Positions 1-7,837 of a stretch of 20,210 bases of DNA are shown here, piece after piece. Position 1 is the stretch's first letter. Every line of letters begins with the position of its first letter. The notes beneath the pieces were generated by a model. The model saw only the letters and a list, made by a program, of their open reading frames with translations, ran no database searches and was not told the DNA's origin. Origin of the DNA: DATLYB01 sp964502525 (GTDB lineage: Bacteria; Bacteroidota; Bacteroidia; Chitinophagales; CAIOSU01); contig CAZCXH010000083.1 in NCBI GenBank assembly GCA_964502525.1, forward strand, positions 1 to 20,210. The letters run 5' to 3'. The position numbers and the translations under genes were made by a program.

Positions 1-107
1 TTACTTTTCAAGTAGCTCCTTTGCCCTTGTCCTATTTTTGATGCGATTGCCCTGCCCTTAAAGGTGTGAATGGAATTAAAATGATTATTTTGTGAAAAAA
101 AGAATCA

Positions 108-1757
108 ATGATCAAACCCTTGTTCATTCTGACCTTTGCTCTTTCCGTTCAGATTTCTTCAGCTACGGGATGGAAAAACTATCCATATCACGAAGACAGC
201 ACGGTATTGACTTTTCCCGCTGATGAAGGCTACCATCCCGGAAACAAAGTGGAATGGTGGTACACCACCGGACACGTCACCGGTGATTCAACGGGAACCA
301 ACTACAGCTACATGCTCACTTTTTTCCGCTTTGATACCGTCATTCTGGGGATGACATTTCAGGGCTTTCGCATCTTCAATCTTGCCAATGACAATACTGG
401 CGAATTTTATCCTGAAACATTGCCGGTGAGCGCTTATTCGACTCTTTCAGAAACACATCTTGAAATCAAGGCGCCCGTTGGATTTCTAATTTCAACACAC
501 CCCGAGGAATTTACCACCAGGAAAGATTCAGCAGGCAACCTGATTCCTTTTGAATATCAGGTGAAAGCAAGTCAGGCAAACGGCTCGATGGATATGACCT
601 GCCGCTCGCTGGTGCGCCCGCTGATTCTGGAAAACGGATTTTTCTACCAGGGCGCCACGGGATATACGTACTATTATTCGCTGACAAAGATGGAGATTAC
701 CGGCACTATTACCCTGAACGGCATCACCGAAACCGTGCATGGTACCGGCTGGATTGACCGGCAATGGGGTGAGTTCAATCCTTTTTATGGCGAGAAATAC
801 GAATGGTTCAGCGTACAGCTTTCCAACGGCATGGCGATGAATGTGTGGCACATTTTTGATACGCAGAACCGCGTTCTTGACCTGCCCACTTACCGCCTGT
901 GCAGCGTGCTTGTTGATGACTCCACCGATTGGGAACTGCATGACTTTGAGTTTACCCGCCTGCAATACAACTGGATGCCTGACAGCGCGCGCTGTTATTC
1001 GCGAAAGTGGCGCCTCGTTTATCAGGATATTATTGATATCACTTTCACCACGCTGCACACGAACAGCGAAGTGCCGCTGCCTTTCCGTTTTTTCGAGGGG
1101 GCGACTACGGTTACGGGTACTGTGCACGGCTATCCCGTCACCGGAACGGGCTTTGCCGAATGCCTGCACTCCTACTCGCATCCGCAGGTGGAGTTGACCG
1201 CCCCTACAGATAGTTCATCATGGAATGGAAGCCTGCCGTTCACATGGCAATTGATGAATCCTGACAGCGGCCGCCCGGTGTATTATGATGTGGAAGTGAG
1301 TACGGATAACAAATCCACTTTCACCAAAATAGCGCAGCAACTGACCGACACCTTTTATTATTGGAATGCCGCAGGAATCAATGCGGGCAATGATTTATGG
1401 CTGCGCATCACCGGCTATTCGGTGGACAGCGCATTAGCAGGAGGTTATACGATGCAGAATAGTTTCTCGTACGAACCAACGGGAATTGCCTCTCAACGCA
1501 ATGAAATTCCATTGAATATGTTTCCCAATCCATCTGGCGGGAACCTGCAAGTCGGAATTCCCCCTGATATAGAAGGTGACGCGAAACTGAAAATATATGA
1601 TTACTTGGGCGCAGGTGTTTTCAGCAAACAGTTGAACTTTGCTGTTCCAGCTAAAATGATTTCACTCAATCTTGAAGAATTACCTGCAGGAAGCTATTTC
1701 CTTTCAATAAGATCCAACCAGAAAGCGCTCTCCGGAAAATTCATCATTGCTGATTGA
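108..1757 (+). CDS. Secreted AttH/CrtC-like lipocalin-fold protein with T9SS type A sorting domain
   Basis: 549 aa. Residues 1-20 form a signal peptide (hydrophobic run after MIKP). Residues about 35-360 resemble the AttH/CrtC-like domain (COG5621, predicted secreted hydrolase; related to carotenoid 1,2-hydratase): the signature E49-W50-W51-Y followed by TGH is present, and the second half holds GTGWIDRQWG (212-221) and EWFSVQLSNG (232-241), matching the family's W-x-D-x-x-[FW]-G and W-F-S-x-Q-L-x-x-G blocks. Residues about 365-460 look like a fibronectin-III-type beta domain. The last about 75 residues (FPNPSGG near 476, then alternating strands and a final SGKFIIAD) are a T9SS type A sorting domain, so the protein is probably exported across the outer membrane and released or surface-attached. 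The substrate is unknown: family members act on lipids or terpenoids, but this does not follow from the sequence. The start is the first ATG ahead of the signal peptide. No convincing promoter was seen in bases 1-107. Confidence 0.85.
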   Translation: MIKPLFILTFALSVQISSATGWKNYPYHEDSTVLTFPADEGYHPGNKVEWWYTTGHVTGDSTGTNYSYMLTFFRFDTVILGMTFQGFRIFNLANDNTGEFYPETLPVSAYSTLSETHLEIKAPVGFLISTHPEEFTTRKDSAGNLIPFEYQVKASQANGSMDMTCRSLVRPLILENGFFYQGATGYTYYYSLTKMEITGTITLNGITETVHGTGWIDRQWGEFNPFYGEKYEWFSVQLSNGMAMNVWHIFDTQNRVLDLPTYRLCSVLVDDSTDWELHDFEFTRLQYNWMPDSARCYSRKWRLVYQDIIDITFTTLHTNSEVPLPFRFFEGATTVTGTVHGYPVTGTGFAECLHSYSHPQVELTAPTDSSSWNGSLPFTWQLMNPDSGRPVYYDVEVSTDNKSTFTKIAQQLTDTFYYWNAAGINAGNDLWLRITGYSVDSALAGGYTMQNSFSYEPTGIASQRNEIPLNMFPNPSGGNLQVGIPPDIEGDAKLKIYDYLGAGVFSKQLNFAVPAKMISLNLEELPAGSYFLSIRSNQKALSGKFIIAD

Positions 1758-1835
1758 TACGGCAAATTCAAAGACCACGCCTGAGGTAAAACAATCACCT
1801 CTAACTTATTCATTCAAAAGAAATCATTTCGGGAT

Positions 1836-1869
1836 CCCCTCTCCACTTGGAGAGCGGGCGGGGTGAGGC
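1836..1869 (+). repeat. Dispersed C/G-rich palindromic repeat, copy A
   Basis: A C-rich stretch, then the near-palindrome CTCTCCACTTGGAGAG (7-bp stem, 2-base loop), then a G-rich tail ending GGGGTGAGGC. The same architecture with about 80% identity occurs at 15265-15300 inside a coding region. I recall similar C-rich/G-rich elements between genes of many Bacteroidota; that is memory, not a search. No transposase or target duplication is seen at this copy. Confidence 0.6.
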
Positions 1870-2049
1870 AGGATTAAAGGGCAGGAGTTAGATGGAATTG
1901 GGGAATGGCTGTAGCGACTTGACCATCGGAAAGCAGGTTTCCGAACTTTTATACCGAAATAAGTCAGGTTTTCGAAAATTGAACTTGTAGAATGTTCGGT
2001 ATTAACCGAGAGTACGTTTCGTTCCTTCGGAAACCCGACTACTCTTTGT

Positions 2050-2069
2050 ATAACACTTGTTTCGGGATA
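2050..2069 (+). repeat. 20-base repeat, inverted partner of 9385-9404
   Basis: ATAACACTTGTTTCGGGATA here is the exact reverse complement of bases 9385-9404; the match stops at both ends. A 20-base exact match between two intergenic regions in a 20-kb window is very unlikely by chance, so the two are probably copies of a short dispersed element or remnants of mobile-element ends. This copy lies downstream of the GMC gene, the other upstream of the carbonic anhydrase gene, so a shared promoter role is unlikely. Confidence 0.55.
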
Positions 2070-2177
2070 ACGAATGGCTTGCGCAGCATTTACTGCTCAG
2101 CATTGCGGTGAGCTATATCAGGTCGCAATTTTCCTGTTATTGGCGACACCCCAATCAAAACACTCAATCTGCTAACA

Positions 2178-3803
2178 TCACCCCGAAACATGCTGCGTGG
2201 TTTGCTCGCGCATCAGCAATTCGAGATTTTTTCCTGCATGTCCTTCCTTCAACGGTATCTGATCCATCGCATATTCGCTTAATGCGGTGATGGTGAGGCT
2301 CGGGTTCACTCCGAGGTTGCACGGGATGATGGAGCCGTCAAGGATGTGCATGTTCGGATATCCGAAAGCCTGAAAATTTTCGTTCACCACGCCTTCGTCT
2401 TTTGTTTTTCCCATCGGGCAGCCGCCAAGAATGTGGGCCGTGGTTGACATGTTGAAAATAATCTCAGTGATGGCGTTCATCGCGATGCCGTTCACTTTTC
2501 CCGCGTAGCGGTGCATCACCTGCTGTCCGCTTTCGATGTATGCCGGAACGCGGTTTTGCCCGCTGTTATCCATCGCCATCTTGCCGCCCAGGCGGCCTTT
2601 CTTCCACACCATCTTCATCGAGTTGTCGAGCGTTTGCATTACAAGCAGGATAATGGAGTTGCGGGCAATATTCAATTTCAGATTCGCTTTAATGTAAGTG
2701 AAGGGGCTTGACAGGATGTTGCCGATCAGCTTGACGGTGCGCGCCAGCGGCTCACCGGGACCTGTGGCAAACGTGGCAAGCCGGAACATGGAGTCGGAAC
2801 GGTCGGGGTATTTCACTATTTCGATATGCGTGTGTTCGTCAGGGTTGAAGATGCTGGTGATGGCGACACCGTGGTTCAGCTTCCTGTCGCGCGACAGCAC
2901 ACCACACAGCGATTCGGAATTGGTGCGCAGGTTGAAGCCGAGCTTATGGGAGAGGTGGGGCAGGGTGTCGAGTTCATATTTTTGGCGCAACAGCAATTCC
3001 ATTGTTCCCAAAACGCCCCCGCTCATTACCAGCCCCTTTGATTTGAATTCGTGCTTTTTTCTTCCAAACCATGACGTGCTTGATTGCGTGTGGATGTTGT
3101 AGATGCCGTCTTTGAATTCAATTTTCGTTGCAAGCGTTTCCGGCAGCACCTTCGCTCCGAACTTTTCTGCAAACCACAGGTAGTTCTTATCCAGAGTGTT
3201 CTTTGCATCATAACGGCAACCGACCATGCATCCCGCGCATTCCGTGCAGCCCTTTCTTGCAGGCCCCAGCCCTTTAAAGTAGGGGTCAACGGCTTTCGTG
3301 GCATCACCGAAATACACGCCCACGTTCACGTTGCCGTAGGAGTCTTCCTTGCCCATGTCCCGCGCGACTTCCCGCAGCACATTATCTTCCTCATGATGTT
3401 TGGGATACTTTATTGTGCCGAGCATGAACTTCGCGCGCTCATAATAAGGGGACAACGTTTTCTTCCAGTCTTTAAAATGCGACCACACCGGATTTTCAAA
3501 AAACTCATCCGGTGGAACCATGTGCGTATTGGCATATACCAAACTTCCGCCACCCACCCCGACACCGCTGATGACAAATACTTCCTTGAAAAATGTGAGT
3601 TTCTGGATGCCGAAGCATTTAATCAAAGGCGCCCACAGGTATTTTCGGAGATTCCAGTTGGTTTTTGGAAAATCTTTAGCAGCATAGCGCTTTCCTTTTT
3701 CAATCACCAGCACTGAATAACCCTTCTCGCTGAGCCGCATGGCTGACACGCTGCCGCCAAAACCTGAGCCGATGATGATGTAGTCGTAAACAGGAGAATC
3801 CAT
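2178..3803 (-). CDS. GMC family FAD-dependent oxidoreductase, cholesterol-oxidase-like
   Basis: 541 aa from the chosen start. The ADP-binding fold is at the N-terminus (YDYIIIGSGFGGS, G12-x-G14-x-G16-G17), followed by SGVGVGGGSLVYAN (79-92), which contacts FAD in GMC enzymes. A four-cysteine block C186-x2-C189-x2-C192-x3-C196 followed by AKNTLDKNYL is shared with actinobacterial ChoD-like cholesterol oxidases. The C-terminal GMC domain has the HILGGCPMG motif (H457) and a distal VNPSLTITALSEYAMDQI block (N500), the expected catalytic His/Asn pair. It should oxidise an alcohol, perhaps a sterol or other hydrophobic one, using FAD; the real substrate is unknown. The open frame extends upstream to 3866, but the start at 3803 puts the Rossmann strand at residue 7, as is normal for the family, and the extra 21 residues look unrelated. 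It lies downstream of the GTPase gene on the same strand, but 445 bases and a terminator separate them, so it is probably transcribed alone. Confidence 0.9.
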   Translation of the reverse strand: MDSPVYDYIIIGSGFGGSVSAMRLSEKGYSVLVIEKGKRYAAKDFPKTNWNLRKYLWAPLIKCFGIQKLTFFKEVFVISGVGVGGGSLVYANTHMVPPDEFFENPVWSHFKDWKKTLSPYYERAKFMLGTIKYPKHHEEDNVLREVARDMGKEDSYGNVNVGVYFGDATKAVDPYFKGLGPARKGCTECAGCMVGCRYDAKNTLDKNYLWFAEKFGAKVLPETLATKIEFKDGIYNIHTQSSTSWFGRKKHEFKSKGLVMSGGVLGTMELLLRQKYELDTLPHLSHKLGFNLRTNSESLCGVLSRDRKLNHGVAITSIFNPDEHTHIEIVKYPDRSDSMFRLATFATGPGEPLARTVKLIGNILSSPFTYIKANLKLNIARNSIILLVMQTLDNSMKMVWKKGRLGGKMAMDNSGQNRVPAYIESGQQVMHRYAGKVNGIAMNAITEIIFNMSTTAHILGGCPMGKTKDEGVVNENFQAFGYPNMHILDGSIIPCNLGVNPSLTITALSEYAMDQIPLKEGHAGKNLELLMREQTTQHVSG

Positions 3804-3885
3804 CTTGCAGATAACGAAACTACTCTTTATCGCAGGAATGGAACAAGTTAAGCTCAAGTTAAGCAATGCAGGAAAACATACCGGA

Positions 3886-3953
3886 AACGGAATAAATTAC
3901 CATAATCCGGCAATCGGTGGGTGTCCCCTGAATTTCAAAGAATTTATTCCGTT
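3886..3953. repeat. 13-bp perfect inverted repeat with 42-base loop
   Basis: AACGGAATAAATT at 3886-3898 is exactly complementary to AATTTATTCCGTT at 3941-3953. It lies 83 bases upstream of the GMC start codon, so on the minus strand it is either in the 5' untranslated leader or around the promoter. It could be a regulatory stem-loop or an old mobile-element scar. No T-tract follows. Confidence 0.5.
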
Positions 3954-4033
3954 GCGCATCGTCAAGCGTTTCATGTCAGGCTATTCTGGTTTATGGTTCA
4001 AAATAATGAGTCCCCTCCGATAAACCGGTATTA

Positions 4034-4113
4034 GTCATCGGATGAATTGCTAACGGGACGATATAGAAACAATTACACATCGTATGATTTTTATAGAGCA
4101 TTCATCCGATGAC
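4034..4113. repeat. 80-base inverted-repeat unit, 17-bp arms
   Basis: The arms 4034-4051 and 4097-4113 pair over 17 bp with a single bulged T at 4048; the outer 13 bases (GTCATCGGATGAA) are perfect. The interior is AT-rich and contains a nested 5-bp ACGAT/ATCGT pair. There is no clear target-site duplication (flanks end ATTA and begin ATTT) and no coding content. It looks either like a very small MITE-like element or a long stem-loop in the region downstream of the EF-G-like gene. Confidence 0.5.
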
Positions 4114-4145
4114 ATTTCAGAGCAGACTCAAATAATATAACAGAG

Positions 4146-4189
4146 AAAAAGGCAAAGGACAAGTAAGCAAGGAGATGTTTTGCCTTTTT
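4146..4189 (-). terminator. Rho-independent-type terminator of the EF-G-like gene
   Basis: A perfect 11-bp stem, AAAAAGGCAAA (4146-4156) against TTTGCCTTTTT (4179-4189), with a 22-base loop. On the minus strand the right-hand arm ends in five T residues, and the hairpin lies 59 bases past the GTPase stop codon. The T-run is part of the stem and its mirror also ends in T on the plus strand, so it could act in both directions. The loop is longer than usual. Confidence 0.6.
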
Positions 4190-4248
4190 ACATAATGAGG
4201 CAACTTTAAATTCAAAATGGTTAAGTTGTAATTTCCGGTGTATCTGCC

Positions 4249-6378
4249 CTACGCTTCCTGCAACTCCTCCTTATGCTGCGACACTAACTTTTGCTGCACA
4301 TCGCCCGGCACGGGGGCATATTCGTGGAACGCGAGGCTGTGCTTGGCTCTTCCCTGCGAGATGGAACGCAGCGCGGAGCTGTATTTATACAGTTCAGCAA
4401 GCGGCACCCGGGCTTTAATCTTTTGGTGGTGCCCATCCTGATCCATGCCGAGGATGATGGCACGCCTCGAGTTGAGGTCGGTGATCACTTCGCCCATCAC
4501 ATCATCGGGCGTAGTGACGGTGACTTCGTAAATCGGCTCGAGGATTTTTGGGGCAGCCTGCGTGAATGCCTGCCGGAACGCCATCAGCCCCGCAATCTTG
4601 AACGCCATGTCGTTGCTGTCAACGGGGTGCATCTTGCCGTCAAACACTGCCACGCGCACATCGCGCACACGGGAGCCGGTGAGCGGCCCGTTTTCCATTT
4701 TCTCCATCACCCCCTTCAAAATAGATGGCATAAAACGTGCATCTATGGCGCCACCAACGATGCAGTTCAGAAACACGAGCTTGCCGCCCCAGGGCAGGTC
4801 AGTCACCTCTTCCGCCCGTACCGTGAGGTCCTTGGGCTTGCCCATGCCTTCATGCCATGGCTCCACGAGCATATGCACTTCGCCAAACTGCCCCGCGCCA
4901 CCGCTCTGCTTCTTGTGGCGGTAGTCGGCTTTCACCGATTTCTGAATGGTTTCGCGGTAAGGGATGCGCGGCTCGACATATTGCACGTCAACTTTAAATA
5001 ATTTTTCGAGTTTCCATTTCACCATGTTGAGGTGCAGTTCGCCCTGCCCGTGCACGATCGTTTGGCGCAACTCGCTGGAGTGCTCGACCTTGAGAGTGGG
5101 GTCTTCCGCATGGATCTGGTGCAATGCCTGCGCCATCTTCTCCTCCTCACCGGTTTTTACCGGCACGATGGCGCTGCGGATGTTTGGTTCCGGAAATGGT
5201 ATTTCTTCTATTGAAAGCGGTGTTCCTTTCGGGTGAAGCGTTTCATTAGTGTGGGTTGATTTCAGCTTCACCACTGCGCCCAGGTCGCCCGCTTTCAGCG
5301 AGGGAATCGGCTCGCGCTTTTTTCCTTCCATCACGAACATCTGGTTGATGCGCTCGGTGGCGCCTGTCTGCTCGTTTACGAGGTCGGTGGCGGGCTTCAA
5401 TTCGCCTGACATCACTTTAAAAAATGACATGTCGCCCAGGTGCGGCTCTGAAATGGTTTTGTAGATGAAAAGGCAGGTGGGTCCGTTTAAATCGCATTTC
5501 AGCTCCTTGCCGTCTTCCAGCCTGGCGGGAGGCATGTCGGCAGCGCATGGAGCCACGTTATTGATAAATCCCATCAGCCTGCCGCTGCCCATATCGCGCT
5601 CGGCAGAGAGGCAGAACAGCGGGAAGATGTCGCGCTTCACCATCGCCATACGCAATCCCTGCACCATGTGGTCTTCATCCAATTCACCTTTTTCAAAATA
5701 TAACTCCATCAGGCTCTCGTCTTCCTGAGCCACGGCTTCCACCAGTTCGTTGTGGAGTTGCTTTGCCTTCTCTTTTTCCGAATCGGGTATGGGAAGCTTT
5801 TCCGGCTTGCCTCCTCCATCCGGGAATTTATACATTGTCATTTTCAACACGTCAATGATGGAGTTGAATCCCAGCCCCTCGTTGAGCGGATATTGAACCA
5901 CGGTCACTTTGTTACCGAAGCTTTTCTTCGCCTGCTCAACGCATTTGTCAAAGTCGGCTTCTTCGCGGTCAACCTGGTTCACCGCGAAGATGATAGGCGT
6001 GTGAAATTTTTCGGTATATTCCCATATGTTTTCAGTGCCGACTTCCACTCCGTATTGAGCGTTGAGCAGCATGATGCCCGTGTCGGCAACTTTCAGCGGT
6101 GCCACGATTTCGCCAATGAAATCATCATAACCGGGCGTGTCAATGATATTGATTTTGTTGCCGCGCCATTCGGTGAAAGTGAGCGTGCTGAACACCGAGT
6201 TGCCGCGTTCGTGCTCCAACTCGTGATAGTCGGAAACGGTGTTCTTGTCCTGCACGCGCCCCCTCCGGTTGATCAGCCCTGCCTCAAAAATCATTGTTTC
6301 GGTAAGGGTGGTTTTGCCCGTACCGGCATGTCCGAGCAAGACGATGTTCTTAATGTTGCTGGCATCGTATGTTTTCAT
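4249..6378 (-). CDS. EF-G-like translational GTPase paralogue
   Basis: 709 aa, full EF-G length and domain order. G domain: P-loop GHAGTGKT (16-23), DTPG (80-83), SAE (258-260). Domain II is around 300-400, domain III around 400-470 (HGQGELHLNM 443-452), domain IV has HKKQSGGAGQFGEVHM (488-503), and domain V ends the protein. Two GTPase motifs differ from bona fide EF-G: the guanine-specifying NKxD is N134-Q135-V-D137, and the switch I RGITI is R58-G-N-S-V62. The frequent Bacteroidota paralogue starting MKTYD with an ITDLNSRRA-like domain V, as I remember it, shares these changes, so I read this as that paralogue and not the housekeeping fusA. No str-operon genes (rpsL, rpsG, tuf) are nearby, in line with this. 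It acts in the cytoplasm on ribosomes, but whether in translocation, recycling or stress is not known. The start is the only ATG giving the family N-terminus. Confidence 0.9.
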   Translation of the reverse strand: MKTYDASNIKNIVLLGHAGTGKTTLTETMIFEAGLINRRGRVQDKNTVSDYHELEHERGNSVFSTLTFTEWRGNKINIIDTPGYDDFIGEIVAPLKVADTGIMLLNAQYGVEVGTENIWEYTEKFHTPIIFAVNQVDREEADFDKCVEQAKKSFGNKVTVVQYPLNEGLGFNSIIDVLKMTMYKFPDGGGKPEKLPIPDSEKEKAKQLHNELVEAVAQEDESLMELYFEKGELDEDHMVQGLRMAMVKRDIFPLFCLSAERDMGSGRLMGFINNVAPCAADMPPARLEDGKELKCDLNGPTCLFIYKTISEPHLGDMSFFKVMSGELKPATDLVNEQTGATERINQMFVMEGKKREPIPSLKAGDLGAVVKLKSTHTNETLHPKGTPLSIEEIPFPEPNIRSAIVPVKTGEEEKMAQALHQIHAEDPTLKVEHSSELRQTIVHGQGELHLNMVKWKLEKLFKVDVQYVEPRIPYRETIQKSVKADYRHKKQSGGAGQFGEVHMLVEPWHEGMGKPKDLTVRAEEVTDLPWGGKLVFLNCIVGGAIDARFMPSILKGVMEKMENGPLTGSRVRDVRVAVFDGKMHPVDSNDMAFKIAGLMAFRQAFTQAAPKILEPIYEVTVTTPDDVMGEVITDLNSRRAIILGMDQDGHHQKIKARVPLAELYKYSSALRSISQGRAKHSLAFHEYAPVPGDVQQKLVSQHKEELQEA

Positions 6379-6534
6379 GTTTCAGAAAGTTTTGTTATGT
6401 GGTTAAAAAAACATTTTGATACATGCACAATATAAAAGTTTTCGGCTAAAGTATGGTGAAGGTGGTTCAAAACTTTTTGGATGCGGCATTTTTTGCCGGG
6501 CAAACATCTTTGCAAAAGATTATTTTTGAGCAGG

Positions 6535-7182
6535 ATGATCAGGCATTTATCCATGTTGGCTGTTGCTGCGCTGCTGGTTGCAGTTTCGTCATGCGAGCTC
6601 GATCCGTGCAAGAATTATGCTTGCGTGAACGGTGACCCGCTGGAAGATTACAAGGACTGCGTCTGCAGATGCCGTTCGGGATGGGAAGGCGCTGACTGCT
6701 CGATAGAAGACAAATGTGTTACGCGAAATGTGCATTGTATTTCCGGGCAGGGCGCTTGCAACAGCAGCACCGGCACATGCATTTGCTTCACGGGCTTTGA
6801 AGGCGATTCATGCCATATCTTTTCAAGAGACAAGTTTCTTGAAAATGGCGATTCCAGCATCTGGAGGGCTGTTGATACATGCAAGACGTGTGATAGCTGC
6901 ATCCCGTCAGTTTACAGCTATATGCCGGTTAAGATGGAAGCCGGTACGGACAATAAAACACTCGATGTTTATAACATCAGGGATCTGGACGAAACCATAT
7001 TTGCGATCGTTAACGTGAATGGCGGCAATTTCAGCCAAAAGGCTTCGTTTGTTGATTTTGGATCTGTTCGAATCAGCAATCTCAAAGGCACATTATCGGT
7101 TGACAAGAATACAATCGTTGTTTCATACGTTTCTTCAGAAGGGAGCGCTTCGAACTGTTCAGGACGATGGAGCAGGCAATAA
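6535..7182 (+). CDS. Lipoprotein with two EGF-like modules
   Basis: 215 aa. The chosen start gives MIRHLSMLAV followed by a hydrophobic run and lipobox AVSSC, so Cys20 is the lipid anchor; GAGCAGG immediately before the ATG is a modest ribosome binding site. An upstream in-frame start at 6481 would add 18 residues and spoil the signal peptide. Two cysteine-rich EGF-like units follow: 25-55 (ending C-x-C-x8-C with GWEGADC) and 61-93 (C-x-C-x8-C with GFEGDSC). A CKTCDSC cluster is at 116-122, and the rest (130-215) is beta-rich without a recognised family. It is probably anchored to the outer membrane and may bind a protein or carbohydrate partner; that is inference. It is divergent from the GTPase gene, sharing a 156-base spacer. 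Confidence 0.75.
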   Translation: MIRHLSMLAVAALLVAVSSCELDPCKNYACVNGDPLEDYKDCVCRCRSGWEGADCSIEDKCVTRNVHCISGQGACNSSTGTCICFTGFEGDSCHIFSRDKFLENGDSSIWRAVDTCKTCDSCIPSVYSYMPVKMEAGTDNKTLDVYNIRDLDETIFAIVNVNGGNFSQKASFVDFGSVRISNLKGTLSVDKNTIVVSYVSSEGSASNCSGRWSRQ

Positions 7183-7264
7183 AAACAATAATTGAGTTTG
7201 TACTGAAAAAGCGCTAATTAGAATAGTGATTGGCTTGGTATTTGATTTATTCCACTGATCCACG

Positions 7265-7837
7265 ATGAAACTTTTAACTCTCATAATACTATCTCTTGCT
7301 TTCAGTCTTGCCGCAGCCTCTCAGGATTTATCTGCTGCCAATAGCGGAGACAGCATGCGCCAGTATAACCTCAGCGAAGTGGAAATTCTTTCAAAAAAAT
7401 TCAACAGCAGGGAAGAACGCATCGCCTTTGAGCGGTTGAAATACAATATCCTGAAGGTGTATCCTTATGCAAGGCTTGCAGCGGAGATTTATGAAGAAAT
7501 GAAGCAGGATGTTGCGAATGAGAGGAGAAGAAGCCGGAAGCATTACGTCAATGAAAAGGAAAAAGAACTGAGGGGAAGATTTGAAAAAGAAATAAGAAAT
7601 TTAACAAGGACTCAGGGCAACATCCTCATCAAGCTGATTAACCGCGACACCGGCAACAATTGTTATGAAATCGTGAAGGAAATGAAGGGCGGATTTACCG
7701 CGTTTTTCTGGAATCTTGGGGGAAGATTTTATGACCATAACCTGAAAGAAGATTACCATCCGGAAGAAAACCAGGACATTGAGCTCGTCATCCGCATGAT
7801 CAACAACGGCCAGCTACAGGTGAGGGCTATTCAGTAG
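7265..7837 (+). CDS. DUF4294 family exported protein
   Basis: 190 aa. The N-terminal 20 residues are a signal peptide ending AAASQ. From about 55 to 170 the sequence matches what I know of DUF4294, a Bacteroidota family: KVYPYARLAAEIYEEM (64-79), a charged, coiled-coil-like segment rich in K/R/E (85-111), LTRTQGNILIKLINR (113-127), the W-N-L-x-x-R block near 149 and the closing KEDYHPEE. The family function is unknown. The stretch around LTRTQG is the strongest conserved point. It is transcribed toward the GT9 gene and their 3' ends overlap by 24 bases. It is 82 bases after the EGF-like gene and could be co-transcribed with it; I see no terminator between them. Confidence 0.85.
   Translation: MKLLTLIILSLAFSLAAASQDLSAANSGDSMRQYNLSEVEILSKKFNSREERIAFERLKYNILKVYPYARLAAEIYEEMKQDVANERRRSRKHYVNEKEKELRGRFEKEIRNLTRTQGNILIKLINRDTGNNCYEIVKEMKGGFTAFFWNLGGRFYDHNLKEDYHPEENQDIELVIRMINNGQLQVRAIQ

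Larger units (their letters stand above)
1758..2177. other. 420-base intergenic region with repeats, no gene seen
   Basis: This gap separates the convergent T9SS-tailed gene and GMC oxidoreductase gene. It contains the C/G-rich dispersed repeat at 1836-1869, a perfect 6-bp stem with 5-base loop at 1927-1943 (CGGAAA/TTTCCG), a 5-bp hairpin TCGGT-ATTA-ACCGA at 1996-2009, and a 20-base sequence at 2050-2069 that recurs inverted near 9385. The hairpins have no clean T-tract, so I do not call a terminator. A plus-strand open frame from 2057 to 2290 has no recognisable protein features and runs into the GMC gene on the other strand. Confidence 0.6.
3804..4248. other. 445-base intergenic region with terminator and two inverted repeats
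   Basis: This gap lies between the end of the EF-G-like gene and the start of the GMC gene (both minus strand). From the GTPase side it holds a terminator-like hairpin (4146-4189), an 80-base inverted-repeat unit (4034-4113), and a second 13-bp inverted repeat (3886-3953). The GMC promoter should lie in its left part, but I cannot define it. The plus-strand open frame 3805-4023 shows no protein-like signature. Confidence 0.6.

Noticed and set aside
1..60. Possible tail of a neighbouring gene at the window start
   Set aside because: Minus-strand stop-to-stop distance is only 19 codons and the plus-strand frames close within 61 bases; too short to support a gene end.
528..1181. Long minus-strand open frame of 217 codons inside the AttH-like gene
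   Set aside because: It lies entirely antisense to a gene with clear family motifs, has no domain, and its composition (rich in Arg, His, Val) is typical of a shadow frame.
1927..1943. 6-bp hairpin as terminator of the first gene
   Set aside because: No T-run follows directly and it lies 170 bases past the stop codon, beyond the dispersed repeat.
2057..2290. Plus-strand open frame of 77 codons
   Set aside because: No signal peptide, motif or ribosome binding site; its start lies in the dispersed 20-base repeat and its end lies antisense to the GMC gene.
3084..3716. Plus-strand open frame of 210 codons antisense to the GMC gene
   Set aside because: Covers the conserved FAD and cysteine regions of the GMC protein; shadow of a real gene.
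3805..4023. Plus-strand open frame of 72 codons in the GMC/GTPase gap
   Set aside because: Crosses an inverted repeat, has no ribosome site or domain, and its opening overlaps the excluded upstream extension of the GMC frame.
6521..6528. TATTTTTG matching the Bacteroidota -7 promoter consensus before the EGF-like gene
   Set aside because: Only 6 bases separate it from the ATG, and the nearest TTTG at the -33 side is 25 bases away, outside the usual spacing.
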